Part shown: positions 1 through 9,605 of the stretch, piece after piece
How positions within the stretch are numbered: position 1 is the stretch's first letter
Layout of the letters: every line of letters starts with the position of its first letter
Virus record (IMG/VR): IMGVR_UViG_3300044798_000308
Coordinates: 1-35,276 of that record
Reading direction: 5' to 3' (one strand)
Origin: a virus
DNA length: 35,276 nt
Program-made: the position numbers and the translations under genes
Notes under the pieces: generated by a model
The model's database searches: none
What the model was told of the DNA's origin: nothing
Seen by the model: the letters and a program-made list of their open reading frames with translations, nothing else

Positions 1-212
1 GTGAAATAATGTGTCACCCCGTAGAGCCCGACCGGAGACATGTAGGTCGTTGGAGTCTGGGTTTTTCCGCCCACAGTACACGACCAACCAAGGGTGGTTA
101 CGAGATCGTCATACAGATCATCGATGATGTTCTGAACGTCGGCCACCCCAGCATGAAGCCTGTAGGTAAAATCTGTGTTCAGCGTTCCAGCCAAAAAACT
201 TGGTACTGCCAT
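1..212 (-). CDS. Hypothetical phage structural protein, 3' end cut by window edge
   Basis: An open frame of 70 codons starts with ATG at 212 (MAVPSFLAGTLNTDF...) and runs off the left edge without a stop. Its start overlaps the stop of the upstream fibre gene in a TAATG junction, which suggests translational coupling and supports the start. The visible N-terminus has an acidic stretch (DVQNIIDDLYDDL) and then a TLGWSC segment; no family is recognised. Its place directly after two fibre genes suggests another virion or tail-tip protein. That role is inferred from position only. Confidence 0.7.
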   Translation of the reverse strand, partial: MAVPSFLAGTLNTDFTYRLHAGVADVQNIIDDLYDDLVTTLGWSCTVGGKTQTPTTYMSPVGLYGVTHYF

Positions 213-1519
213 TATGCGTACTCCTTCATGAATCCAGTCACGATCCATTTGTCCAGGACCGCGTTGTAGATCGCACCCATCATGTCCGTTTTACCAGGTC
301 CGGTGCTGAGGGTGGTGTCGGGCATGTTAATCGGGATGCTGAATTTGGTGTCCAACGTTAGAGTTCGGTTGCCCGAAGCATCTTGCGTGAATTCCCAAAT
401 GATGCGCTGGCCATCCACTCCGTTAGTAGGATTTCCGAGTGTTCTGTTCCCAACTAAAGTAACCCTGAAATGGTTACCCAAAGCGGCGTTGGTGGCAATT
501 GTGGCGGCGTCAATCAGATTCGTGACACACGGTAGGACCGCACCAGATGTTGCCTTGATCTTACCTGTGACTTCCAGGCCCGTGGCGTCTATTATCGCGC
601 GTAAGTTACCCCCTCCAGTCCAAAATCGAAGTGATCCCGAAGGGTGCATCGCGCTTAGAGCCAGACCACCGGCTCCACTGGCTTCTATCACTCCCGATGC
701 AGCTATGTACCGTCCACTCGTTACAAAAGTTGTCCCGAGCACGTAGTACCATACGGTGGAGGTCCCACAGCACGTGCTGTACTGCATGAAAGAAGTGTCG
801 TCGGTATTTTCCAGTTTCTGTACGAGAGGGTGTGCTCCACTGACCTGCATCAAGGTATTCGCGGTCAGTGCGTTGGGACCTATGCACAACGTCCCGTCGA
901 AACTGATCTCCCCGGCATTCTCAGTAATGATCGAATCCCCAAGCGTGCTTGTGGTAGCAAACTTAGGAATCTTTCCGATAGTTCCGCTTCCGCCAACTTT
1001 CGAGTTAAATGTGGTCCAGTCTGTTGAAAAAAGGTAACCATCAACAGATCCGGTAGCCTTTGGTATTGAGAGAGTGCGGTTGGCGGAGAGATCTCCGCCG
1101 CCCGACAACGGAGAAGTGGTCGAAATCGTTCTGTTGGCGGGGGCAAATCCAGTATGGGCAGCAGTGGCATAATCTAAATGTGTGAGTAGGGCGTGATCGG
1201 ATATTCCGCCACCTCCACCAGATATTGGAAGAGGGGTCTTCCCTCCCGATTTCAGAAGATCGAGATAAATGTTTCCAGCCTCAACTGATGAGAGATAATT
1301 CTTGGTGACGAAATCGGTTGCCGTCAAATTCTTTTGTAGCGGCCCATCCATAATCGCATTCGCGGTCATCCTGATGGGATTGTAGAACGTGACGGGACCC
1401 TCTTCACCGTGGAGATTCTTCAGAAGATCAAAAATCTGCCTGATGATAAAGTTCAACTTCTCCCATTGCTGAGCATCAGACGATTTTCGATTAAAGTCAA
1501 TCTGATAGAATTCTGACAT
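212..1519 (-). CDS. Putative tail fibre protein (435 aa)
   Basis: The gene starts with ATG at 1519, with GAGGAA about 5 nt upstream, 9 nt after the stop of the giant fibre gene. The N-terminus (about residues 1-60) is helical and may be the virion-attachment part. A glycine run (GGGGG) lies near residue 100. It is followed by a segment with PLSGGGDLSANRTLSIPKA, a pattern very common in phage tail fibres, then low-complexity G/S/T/A-rich beta sequence. The last ~90 residues (RVTLVGNRTLGNP..., GQRIIWEFTQD..., NRTLTLD) resemble a beta-rich tip domain seen at the C-termini of many metagenomic fibre proteins. It probably acts outside the cell as a host-binding or structural fibre. The family is recognised by pattern, not by a specific homologue. 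Confidence 0.75.
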   Translation of the reverse strand: MSEFYQIDFNRKSSDAQQWEKLNFIIRQIFDLLKNLHGEEGPVTFYNPIRMTANAIMDGPLQKNLTATDFVTKNYLSSVEAGNIYLDLLKSGGKTPLPISGGGGGISDHALLTHLDYATAAHTGFAPANRTISTTSPLSGGGDLSANRTLSIPKATGSVDGYLFSTDWTTFNSKVGGSGTIGKIPKFATTSTLGDSIITENAGEISFDGTLCIGPNALTANTLMQVSGAHPLVQKLENTDDTSFMQYSTCCGTSTVWYYVLGTTFVTSGRYIAASGVIEASGAGGLALSAMHPSGSLRFWTGGGNLRAIIDATGLEVTGKIKATSGAVLPCVTNLIDAATIATNAALGNHFRVTLVGNRTLGNPTNGVDGQRIIWEFTQDASGNRTLTLDTKFSIPINMPDTTLSTGPGKTDMMGAIYNAVLDKWIVTGFMKEYA

Positions 1520-1527
1520 TCCATTCC

Positions 1528-4500
1528 TCAGTACGTCTGCGGTGGAGCCATACGCTCTCTGCGATACCCGTCTTCCACGTTGAGATCTTTCAGTTCAATC
1601 TCGCTCTTCTCCCAGAAGATCCCAAAGGCACTCGTTGAATTAAAACTGAGACGGAACAACTTCCCCTTCTTCGCGCTCGGAAGATCAATCTTCCTTTTCG
1701 AGAAGGACGGATCCGGGGTTGGATCCGCGAGGATAACGCCCGAGTGTTTCAGAACATTGTCAATCCAGATCTCAAAGTTTACATCCGCATCAGGATTGGT
1801 CATTGAAATCCACAACCGCCTAAGGATCTTGTAACGATCGTAACTCAAGGTCTGAGTCCAAGTATCGGCCAGTGTCACGTCGGGTGGTAGCTTGTCAATT
1901 ACATAACTGATCGAGTAATTCCTCATGATCTTCGCGCTGAAGGTCACCCTGGCTATTTTCCCGATCGTATCTTTAGCCAGACTGAAGGTAGAAAGTAGTC
2001 GACCGGCGTGGGCGAAGGTAAAGGTCTGAGCGGTTATTACCCCATCAAGCCAGAATGTCATGGTAGCTGGCTGACCACCGGTATCGGCCTGGACCACCAC
2101 TTCTTTCCAGAGTTTCTTGTAGGGCCATTCCTCGATTACCCATGGCATTTCGATGATCGTCTCTTCGATACTGTCTTCGAAATACTTAAAATCATGTTCA
2201 TAAATTGTAAATGGATAAGACGAGGTGGCCGTAAGGCGCATGATCTTCCCTATCGTATCAATCGGCAGAGAAAATACCACACGCGAACGCGCGGAAGTAT
2301 TTAGAGTGTAGGTGTCCGGCAGGGTGTAACCGTCGATCCAGACGGTCACCACAACGTCCTGCCCCCCTGTGTCTGCTTCGATGATCACGTCCCGCAACCG
2401 TTTCTGATTGGCTACGCCCTGATCTGTCCAGGGTGACTCATGTCGATATTCCTGAAAGGGTTCCGGAATAGCCTCTACCCAAGCACGCCAAAATCTCATT
2501 TGGGATCCGGTTTCGGATCGCAAAATGGTCCTCCACAAGATTCCTACAGTGTCCGGTTCGAAGCTGAACGAGTAAACAGTTCTTCCGAAATCAACGATGT
2601 TTGCCGGAATGACGGCAGGACTGATTAAGATAGAATGTTGGTCTATTTGAGCTTCTACTTCGATTCCACCCAACCCAAGATTATTTACTTCTACCAAGAG
2701 CTTCCGAAATCTCTTCCTCTGGTTCGGCGCACCGTTGTCGCTCCACGGAGTTTCGATGATCGTATCTTCGATGGCATCGTCGAACGGGACAAAGGTCTTT
2801 CGGTAGATAGTGAACGGCGTCAAGGCGGTCGCTGTAATCCTGGCGATTTTGCCTTGTGTATCAACCGGCAAAGAGAACACTATTTCCTTGCGAAGGATGT
2901 AGCCCGGAGCTGTCGGGTTGCTGTTTATGGTGTAGGTACCTGGGAGCACGGCTCCGTCCACCCAAACCGAAACCGTAACATCCCGACCAACAGTATCGCA
3001 ATCGACGATTAAATCCCTAAGTCTCTTGTGTCCCACGCCGCTACCGATATCTTCCCAGGGTGACTCATACCTATATTCCTGGAAAGGCTCCTGAATGGCC
3101 TCTACCCAAGCACGCCAGAAGCGCATCTGAGATCCGGTTTCGGATCTTAGAATCGCACGCCACAGAATGCCGACCGTGTCTGGCTCGAAACTGAACAGAT
3201 AGACAGTCCTTCCCGTGTCACCGATACTTGCCGGAATAATGGTAGGACTGACGACGATCGAATGTTGGTCTACTTGGGCCTCGACCGTAATATCTCCGGG
3301 GCCTAAGTTGTTTACCTCAACCATCAACTTCCTGAATCTCTTCCGTTGATTTGGAGCGCCCTCGTCGCTCCACGGAGTTTCGATGATTGTGTCCTCAATA
3401 GCATCATTGAAATGTACGAACTCGTGACCATAGATTGTGAACTTCTGATAAGCCGCCCCAGTGATCCTCGTAATTTTTCCAATGAGATCGACCGGCAGAG
3501 AAAAGACCGTTCTTGTTCTATAGTCGGTGTTGAGCCAGAAAACATCAGGCAACGCAACGCCATCCACCCATGCGGTGATTTCGACGTTTTCACCTTCCGT
3601 GTCGGCCTCAACGACAAGATCGCGTAGGCGCTTCTCGCTGTCCGTGCCATTATTAACCCACGGAGATTCATATCTCCACTCGTGGAAGGGCTCTGGAATA
3701 GCCTCTACCCAAGCACGCCAGAAGCGCATCTGAGATCCAGCGGCTGATCGTAGTACCGCTCTCCACAAAATGCCCACCGTATCCGGATCAAAACTGAAGA
3801 CATATTCGCTGCGTCCGATAGTTGTGATCGTTGCTGGCGTTGTCGCAACGGTTGCGTTGTCTATCTGTACTTCCACGGTGACCGCACCCGGACCGAGATT
3901 ATTTACTTCAACCATTAGTTTTCGAAACCGCTTCTTTTGATTTGGAGCGCCCTCGTCGCTCCACGGAGTTTCGATGATTGTGTCCTCAATAGCATCATTG
4001 AAATGTAGAAATTCATGGTTGTAGATTGTGAACCAATACCCCGAGGTAGCTGTAATGCGGGTGATCTTGCCGACCAAATCTACGGGCAGCGAAAAGACCT
4101 TCTTCATCCTCTCTGCGGTATTAAGCAGAAAGGTATCCGGAAGGTCGAAGCCATCCACCCAGGCCGTTACGGTGACATTGCGGCCTCCCGTGTCTGCCTC
4201 GATAACCAGGTCCCTGAGTCGCTTTTCGTTATCCGTGCCATTGTTTACCCACGGAGATTCAAAGCGCCTTTCCTCGAAGGGTTCCGGAATAGCCTCTACC
4301 CAAGCTCTCCAGAAGCGCATCTGAGACCCAGGAGCTGACGTGAGAACAACCCTCCATAGAATGCCAAGGCTGTCCGGCTCGAAACTAAATACGTGTTCAG
4401 TGCGGCCTAACGTGGTAATGGTTGTAGGAATCGTTGTCATTGTGGCATTGTCAATTTGGGCATCAACCGTGATCGCGCCCGGACCAAGGTTATCAACTTC

Positions 4501-7173
4501 CACGACCAACTTCCGAAATCTCTTTTTCAGGTTGGGTGCACCCTGATCATTCCACGGAGTTTCGACGATTGTGTCCTCGATTGAATCATCGAAATGTACA
4601 AATTCGTGGTTATAGATCGTAAATGGGCGATCGCCGGTGGCCGTGATACGCACAAGTTTTCCGATGGTATCAACCGGCAAAGAGAACACAACGCGCTCTC
4701 TTTTAATTGTGTTTACGGTATACGTGGTTCCCAGCGCGGCCCCATCCACCCACATGGTAACCACCACATCGTCGCCAACGGTATCAGCTTCAACTACAAG
4801 GTCTCTGAGCTTTTTCTCTTGGTTGGTGCCATTGTTTGTCCATGGAGACTCATAACGCCATTCCTGGAACGGTTCCGGAATAGCCTCTACCCAAGCCCTG
4901 TAAAATCTAAACGTTGAACCGGCGTCGTTGGCGGTAACTAAGACGCGCCATATAACACCCACGGTATCAGGCTCAAAGCTAAATACATATTCGCTGCGTC
5001 CCCTCTCCGTAACATTGATTCCAGTAGATACCGTATTGACAGATTTATTGTCTATCTGGACATCTACTGTGAGTCCACTCGGACCTACGTTATCGACCTC
5101 GACCACCATTTTGCGATAACGCTTGCGCATGTTAGGTGCACCCTCGTCACTCCAAGGAGTTTGAACATTCTCAATCTCAGGTGGTTCGGGCATAAACCTA
5201 ATATCATGACTATAAACTTTTATAAGCTTTCCGGGGGCCGGGATAAATTTTAGCCTAATAACTTTTCCACGTATGTCGGGAAGAATGGCCCTATATAACC
5301 GTTGCTTTCCTTCGGCCACGATGTCGTCAAATACCTGTACAACCGACCCGTCAACATGGATCTCGATAGTAACGGCTTTGCCATATGTGTCAACCTCTAC
5401 CCATAATTCGCGTAAAAACTTTGAACCCGGCGTTCCGTAGTCGCTCCATTCGGTGACGTGAGTCTTGTGTGGAATCGGTTCAACAAGGATCCTATGAGAT
5501 ACTTTATATAGTTTCGTAGTCGAAGTTGAACCAATAAAGGTGGTAGATCTGAGTCTTAACTGACACCTGGTAGCGAGTTTGCTTTCTCCCTCACCAAGGA
5601 GAACGGGGAGAATTATTCTTTCTCTGCCCGTAGCCTGAACAAGTCCGATAGGATCATAATCAGCGCTATCGAATGATGCTTCAAGCATTACCGAAACACC
5701 CTGTGTATCAGAATCAACAACGAAATCAACAAATCTCTTTTCTTGATCCGGCATCCCCAGATCGTAATCTTTGGTATCAACAATCCAATCAATCCCAAGG
5801 TTTCCGTACTTCGTATCACACTGATCAAAAAACCCGTTTTCTAACTGCATTGGCCACGGGCCACTATAAGAAAATCCTCCTGGGTCTACAGGCGGGACCG
5901 CAGGAGGGATCACGGGAGGAACTACAGGCGGGATCACGGGAGGAACTACGGGCGGGGAAATCGTGCCAGTAAACGGATAGTCAAAACCAGCTCCACTGTT
6001 ATATAACGCAACCTTTTCATCATCCCCCAACAGCCTATTCCAGTAAGATAGAGAATCGATTGCTCCGAGACCACCGAGGTGGGAGTACAAACCATAGTCC
6101 CACTGGGCCGCGATGGCAGAGTCAACAACGCTTATTGGAGTCCCGTTATTGATACTGGCATAGTAAGTACTCATGGCCGGATCGTACCAATAAAGGAGGA
6201 GGCACCACGTATTAAAGGGAACTTGGAGTAATCCTGGACCTTCAACGAACGAATGGAGGGCCACCTGCAATGTGGCATAGGTATCGCCATCGTCCATGCG
6301 AATCACACCGTTAAGGCTATTTCGAACAACGAGATAGTTGTACGCTGATGCGGGCGGGAGGTTGATCCACATGCCAACAGTAAAACCATCGGACACATCC
6401 GAAATAAGCTCAAGAAGTGGAGTACTAATACATCCAAGGGTGCCTGGGGCCTTGGAAATGGCGTTTCCAAATTTCCCGCTGACAGTTTGCAGATCGTCAG
6501 CACCAACGACAAAATCACACGCTCCGTTTGCGCTAACTAGATGAGATCCATTCGTAACAACCGCATCATCTAATTTCCAATGACCTACAAGTCTGTCCAA
6601 AAGTGTTGCATGCGAAGGTTCAGGGGGCGGGACCACGGATGGGTTGGCCACTGGATCATAATGAGGCTTTAATGACGCAATAATAGTGTTATCTACTACG
6701 CTAGAACCCCAATCATAAGATAATGCAGCCAAGCCATTCCTGTGTAAAAATAAACCAATCTGGGCATTGGTCGGAGGAGTCTGGGTGGGACTCCCAATGG
6801 CCACCCATTCTCGGTTGGCCAGACGAGCATCGATAGTATCACCCTGAACTGCATAGTAGTTATTAGAAAATACTGGTCTTAGAAGCCACAGGGTCCCACT
6901 TAGCAGATCAACCCACGGTACATCATTAACAATGGTTGTGTAGTCGGGATGGAAGGTATTTATGATGGTATCGTCTCTCCAACCACCACTTAGCCCATAA
7001 GTAAGACCTATAAGACCGTACCGTCGCATTACAGAAGTAATCTGTTCTTGTGTGGGCGGGGTCTGCGTGGAACTTCCTAAGGCTACCAGGCCCATACCTG
7101 CCAGATTCTCTGTATGTCCGTTCGGATCAATCCCGTAATAGGTTCCCTGAATGGGTTCAGTTAAAAGCCACAC
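1528..7173 (-). CDS. Giant repeat-containing tail fibre/adhesin with LamG-like domain (1881 aa)
   Basis: The start is GTG at 7173, with GGAGGAATT just upstream. Residues 2-84 and 95-180 are an internal duplication; both halves carry STQTPPT or PTQTPPT and a DxTII motif. Residues about 194-403 form a LamG/concanavalin A-like domain (VGHWKLDD at its start, LSYWNRLLGDDEKVALYNSG at its end). Residues about 405-434 are a rigid PPV/PPVIPP linker. From about 435 to the end I count roughly 14 beta repeats of ~95-105 residues. Two alternating types, one beginning ESPW and one beginning ETPW, share KRxRxLxVExD, an R---FS---D-xGK/GI motif and an aromatic end. No signal peptide or membrane segment is seen. 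The likely role is a long carbohydrate-binding fibre; repeat number may change by recombination. Confidence 0.8.
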   Translation of the reverse strand: MWLLTEPIQGTYYGIDPNGHTENLAGMGLVALGSSTQTPPTQEQITSVMRRYGLIGLTYGLSGGWRDDTIINTFHPDYTTIVNDVPWVDLLSGTLWLLRPVFSNNYYAVQGDTIDARLANREWVAIGSPTQTPPTNAQIGLFLHRNGLAALSYDWGSSVVDNTIIASLKPHYDPVANPSVVPPPEPSHATLLDRLVGHWKLDDAVVTNGSHLVSANGACDFVVGADDLQTVSGKFGNAISKAPGTLGCISTPLLELISDVSDGFTVGMWINLPPASAYNYLVVRNSLNGVIRMDDGDTYATLQVALHSFVEGPGLLQVPFNTWCLLLYWYDPAMSTYYASINNGTPISVVDSAIAAQWDYGLYSHLGGLGAIDSLSYWNRLLGDDEKVALYNSGAGFDYPFTGTISPPVVPPVIPPVVPPVIPPAVPPVDPGGFSYSGPWPMQLENGFFDQCDTKYGNLGIDWIVDTKDYDLGMPDQEKRFVDFVVDSDTQGVSVMLEASFDSADYDPIGLVQATGRERIILPVLLGEGESKLATRCQLRLRSTTFIGSTSTTKLYKVSHRILVEPIPHKTHVTEWSDYGTPGSKFLRELWVEVDTYGKAVTIEIHVDGSVVQVFDDIVAEGKQRLYRAILPDIRGKVIRLKFIPAPGKLIKVYSHDIRFMPEPPEIENVQTPWSDEGAPNMRKRYRKMVVEVDNVGPSGLTVDVQIDNKSVNTVSTGINVTERGRSEYVFSFEPDTVGVIWRVLVTANDAGSTFRFYRAWVEAIPEPFQEWRYESPWTNNGTNQEKKLRDLVVEADTVGDDVVVTMWVDGAALGTTYTVNTIKRERVVFSLPVDTIGKLVRITATGDRPFTIYNHEFVHFDDSIEDTIVETPWNDQGAPNLKKRFRKLVVEVDNLGPGAITVDAQIDNATMTTIPTTITTLGRTEHVFSFEPDSLGILWRVVLTSAPGSQMRFWRAWVEAIPEPFEERRFESPWVNNGTDNEKRLRDLVIEADTGGRNVTVTAWVDGFDLPDTFLLNTAERMKKVFSLPVDLVGKITRITATSGYWFTIYNHEFLHFNDAIEDTIIETPWSDEGAPNQKKRFRKLMVEVNNLGPGAVTVEVQIDNATVATTPATITTIGRSEYVFSFDPDTVGILWRAVLRSAAGSQMRFWRAWVEAIPEPFHEWRYESPWVNNGTDSEKRLRDLVVEADTEGENVEITAWVDGVALPDVFWLNTDYRTRTVFSLPVDLIGKITRITGAAYQKFTIYGHEFVHFNDAIEDTIIETPWSDEGAPNQRKRFRKLMVEVNNLGPGDITVEAQVDQHSIVVSPTIIPASIGDTGRTVYLFSFEPDTVGILWRAILRSETGSQMRFWRAWVEAIQEPFQEYRYESPWEDIGSGVGHKRLRDLIVDCDTVGRDVTVSVWVDGAVLPGTYTINSNPTAPGYILRKEIVFSLPVDTQGKIARITATALTPFTIYRKTFVPFDDAIEDTIIETPWSDNGAPNQRKRFRKLLVEVNNLGLGGIEVEAQIDQHSILISPAVIPANIVDFGRTVYSFSFEPDTVGILWRTILRSETGSQMRFWRAWVEAIPEPFQEYRHESPWTDQGVANQKRLRDVIIEADTGGQDVVVTVWIDGYTLPDTYTLNTSARSRVVFSLPIDTIGKIMRLTATSSYPFTIYEHDFKYFEDSIEETIIEMPWVIEEWPYKKLWKEVVVQADTGGQPATMTFWLDGVITAQTFTFAHAGRLLSTFSLAKDTIGKIARVTFSAKIMRNYSISYVIDKLPPDVTLADTWTQTLSYDRYKILRRLWISMTNPDADVNFEIWIDNVLKHSGVILADPTPDPSFSKRKIDLPSAKKGKLFRLSFNSTSAFGIFWEKSEIELKDLNVEDGYRRERMAPPQTY
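3346..3416 (-). repeat. 71-nt perfect direct repeat, copy 1
   Basis: By direct comparison this segment is identical to 3937-4007. It encodes the junction between an ESPW-type domain and the following ETPW-type domain of the giant fibre. The spacing of 591 nt is one repeat unit, so homologous recombination between the two would remove or add exactly 197 residues in frame. Confidence 0.9.
3937..4007 (-). repeat. 71-nt perfect direct repeat, copy 2
   Basis: This is the second copy of the segment at 3346-3416. The flanking bases differ on both sides (G versus T before it, C versus G after it), so the exact identity ends here although looser similarity continues. Confidence 0.9.
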
Positions 7174-7188
7174 AATTCCTCCGGCTAA

Positions 7189-9603
7189 CTACGATATGGT
7201 TAACGTTCCGCCAAGCAAAATATTGTTTTGGGGTTCTGTGTAATAAAAATAAGCCCCGTAGAGATAATAATGCCATCGTTCATAAAGTGTATCCCAAATC
7301 AAAGTTCGATTGTTCTTGATGGCTGCATTCAGAGTGTTGGGATAAGAAAAGTACACCTTGCTATCCCAAAACCCCATGCAACATTCCGCTTCTCGGCCAA
7401 CAGCCACCGGATCGATTTCGTTCAGCCTCTGGTCGAAAAACACTTGATTAATAGGTTCCGATATCTTCCTTCCAGCAGGAAATTCATAAATCCCATCGTA
7501 TGCATGCATATACAAAGAACGAAGCCCGCGCACGATTCCGAACCTACTCTTGAGTCCCTGATTAACGGGAGTAGCAATCGCCCGATAAACCCCACTACTA
7601 CCAATTATATTATAAACCCGAGTAAGAGTAAAAACAAACAATTGGCCGTCGTTTTCCACAATGCGCTGTATCTGTTCCGATCCCGTACCAACATACAAAT
7701 AGTTAGCGGTTGGGAAATGCTCAACGCGCACGGCCTTTGAGAACCTTATCCTATTCGGGGGTTCGGGAACAGTTTCGCCATCATCGGTCGTATAGTATCC
7801 GCCCCAGGTCCACAGACGATCATCGTACAATTCGATTCCTGTTACAGCGGCCATCGGCAACTGGTTGTCTATTTCAAGGACTTGCCCCAACAACGAGTCC
7901 GGTTGGTCATCGACAACCACCGGAATGCTACCTGCCACATATGGGATATCAATATCCAACAGTTGGAACTGAGACACGGTTCCACCCATACGATAGACGC
8001 GCACTTTGTCGGGGATGGATTCGGGTGGAGTCGTAACCGGTAACCGAGGTAGAGTTAGTGTGTATGAATCGTGTTGAGCACCGGGCGCGGGAACCGCAGC
8101 AACTGGAGAATAATCGCTCTCAGTGTTTGTCTTGGAATTGTAAAAAGTATAGACCCATTGATAATCCCAACCCTCCAGATTCCCGGTCGTCAACCTCTGG
8201 CAAAAATCAAATTCAACATTGCAAGTCTTGCCACCCGTTGCAGACGCAATGGTTTTTATATCAATACGAATAGCGGTAACATAGGCCCAACTAAGATCCG
8301 GCCTGGTCAGGACATCAGTTCCTATTCTTTTAAACTCATCCTCCGTAACTCTCTGCCTTATCCACACTCCGCTGCTTGGGGGAAGAACTACTGTATCTCC
8401 CGTACTATCACGAGGGTCGCCAAAGGTTGGATTACTAGCATCCCATCCTAAACCATATCTATCGGCGAGTAATTGCCGGAGATATATAGGATCCAAGGAC
8501 TGCAGATCATCCGGATAACCTAAATCAATTCCGAAATTACGTAAATCATTCAATAGTCCGTATCCCTGGTTTCTACCATACACGACTTTACCAAATATAA
8601 TGTCGTAAGCAAATTCCTGTTCTGCTGTATAGTCGGTAGTTCTTCCGGTAGACCCACCTGCAGTTGACCCCTGAAACGCAGACGGCACCCAGGTTTTTTG
8701 CATCGAGGTTTGAAATGTAGCATCTCCTAAAATATGAGACAGACAAAAATCGATGGTGATCTGCTGGCAATTTAAGGCCGATTCAGCATCAACAAACTTC
8801 ATCCAAATCTCAATCGTACTGGTTCCGTCAATACCAAGGTTTGCTATGATGGGATACCCACCGGAGGTAATAGATTTGTATGCGCTACCAACAATTTCGT
8901 CTCCCGGTGTTACCGCCATTTCCATTGCGTATCCAGTGGAAGCTCCATCGCATTTTGTCGTATTTGTCAAAATACAATTGGTTGGTGTCCATTGGTCTTT
9001 ATCGTCAAAATCCTCGATATCCTCTGTTGTGTTTTGATCCCTGGCTACCAAAGTAGGAGAACTGGTAGGTTTTGGGATACCAATTCTTCGAGCTGAATTA
9101 TTTCCGCCAGCATGTTTTAGAAACTTCGTACCATCCGTAAAGAAAACGTATGGTTTAATCTCCGAGCCAATCAGGGTGTAAGTTGAAAATAGGGCTCGCG
9201 GATCATTTTCAGGAGATAATTTATCCCCACCGTCTACCGGCAAAAAATAGTTTTTAGATGCAAGGGGCCAGATAAGACTGTCGTTCGGTTCAATTACCGG
9301 AGCACAATATAACTTTCCGTACCTGGTAGTTCTTCCACGAGAATCTGTCGCCACAACTGAACAGATAGCATATCGCCATTGAATACCATTGACATCCTTT
9401 AAATAGTACAAAGAGTGTGGAGACGAAGGCAGTCCATCGTTTAGTCTGGTAAATCCCTTACGAACAGAAATAGAATTCTCCCTGTCCGTAATAACATTCA
9501 TCAGGGCCTTGTACGCAGTAATAGGAAGCTCGTCGGGCGCACTTTTTATAACGATTCCGGTATTCGCAAATGTGATCGGTATCGATTTAATTTCTTGTGG
9601 CAT
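7189..9603 (-). CDS. Tail nozzle / tail tubular-like virion protein (804 aa)
   Basis: ATG at 9603, 3 nt after the stop of an adaptor-like gene. The N-terminus (FANTGIVIKSAPDELP, then ALMNVITDRENSISVRKGF) matches a pattern I know from large neck or nozzle proteins that begin with a statement of offsets and then a beta-propeller-like body. Blade-like segments include QIQRIVENDGQLFVFT followed by LTRVYNIIG, and FGIVRGLRSLYMHAYDGIYEFP, which recall T7 gp12 and P22 gp10 type tails. The order adaptor, adaptor, nozzle, fibres agrees. No membrane segment is seen. The protein probably closes the short tail under the portal and carries fibres. The call rests on pattern and context; an unrelated baseplate hub protein is less likely. 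Confidence 0.65.
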   Translation of the reverse strand: MPQEIKSIPITFANTGIVIKSAPDELPITAYKALMNVITDRENSISVRKGFTRLNDGLPSSPHSLYYLKDVNGIQWRYAICSVVATDSRGRTTRYGKLYCAPVIEPNDSLIWPLASKNYFLPVDGGDKLSPENDPRALFSTYTLIGSEIKPYVFFTDGTKFLKHAGGNNSARRIGIPKPTSSPTLVARDQNTTEDIEDFDDKDQWTPTNCILTNTTKCDGASTGYAMEMAVTPGDEIVGSAYKSITSGGYPIIANLGIDGTSTIEIWMKFVDAESALNCQQITIDFCLSHILGDATFQTSMQKTWVPSAFQGSTAGGSTGRTTDYTAEQEFAYDIIFGKVVYGRNQGYGLLNDLRNFGIDLGYPDDLQSLDPIYLRQLLADRYGLGWDASNPTFGDPRDSTGDTVVLPPSSGVWIRQRVTEDEFKRIGTDVLTRPDLSWAYVTAIRIDIKTIASATGGKTCNVEFDFCQRLTTGNLEGWDYQWVYTFYNSKTNTESDYSPVAAVPAPGAQHDSYTLTLPRLPVTTPPESIPDKVRVYRMGGTVSQFQLLDIDIPYVAGSIPVVVDDQPDSLLGQVLEIDNQLPMAAVTGIELYDDRLWTWGGYYTTDDGETVPEPPNRIRFSKAVRVEHFPTANYLYVGTGSEQIQRIVENDGQLFVFTLTRVYNIIGSSGVYRAIATPVNQGLKSRFGIVRGLRSLYMHAYDGIYEFPAGRKISEPINQVFFDQRLNEIDPVAVGREAECCMGFWDSKVYFSYPNTLNAAIKNNRTLIWDTLYERWHYYLYGAYFYYTEPQNNILLGGTLTIS

Positions 9604-9605
9604 AT

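Larger units (their letters stand above)
2150..5165 (-). repeat. Tandem ~600-nt coding repeats inside the giant fibre gene
   Basis: The segment encoding the alternating ESPW/ETPW domains repeats at DNA level with a period of about 594-627 nt. The marker encoding AWVEAI recurs near 2471, 3098, 3698, 4292 and 4886. Each unit encodes two ~100-residue subdomains. The central units are the most alike and the outer ones have diverged, a typical result of unequal crossing-over. Period lengths are multiples of three, so gain or loss of a unit keeps the frame. Confidence 0.85.

Noticed and set aside
282-746. Plus-strand ORF of 154 codons opposite the 435-aa fibre gene
   Set aside because: It is the shadow of a well-supported minus-strand gene, has no SD, and all neighbours are on the minus strand.
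5673-5972. Plus-strand ORF with repeated glycine/glutamate segments
   Set aside because: It is antisense to the proline linker of the giant fibre; its repeats arise from the PPV/PPVIPP codons.
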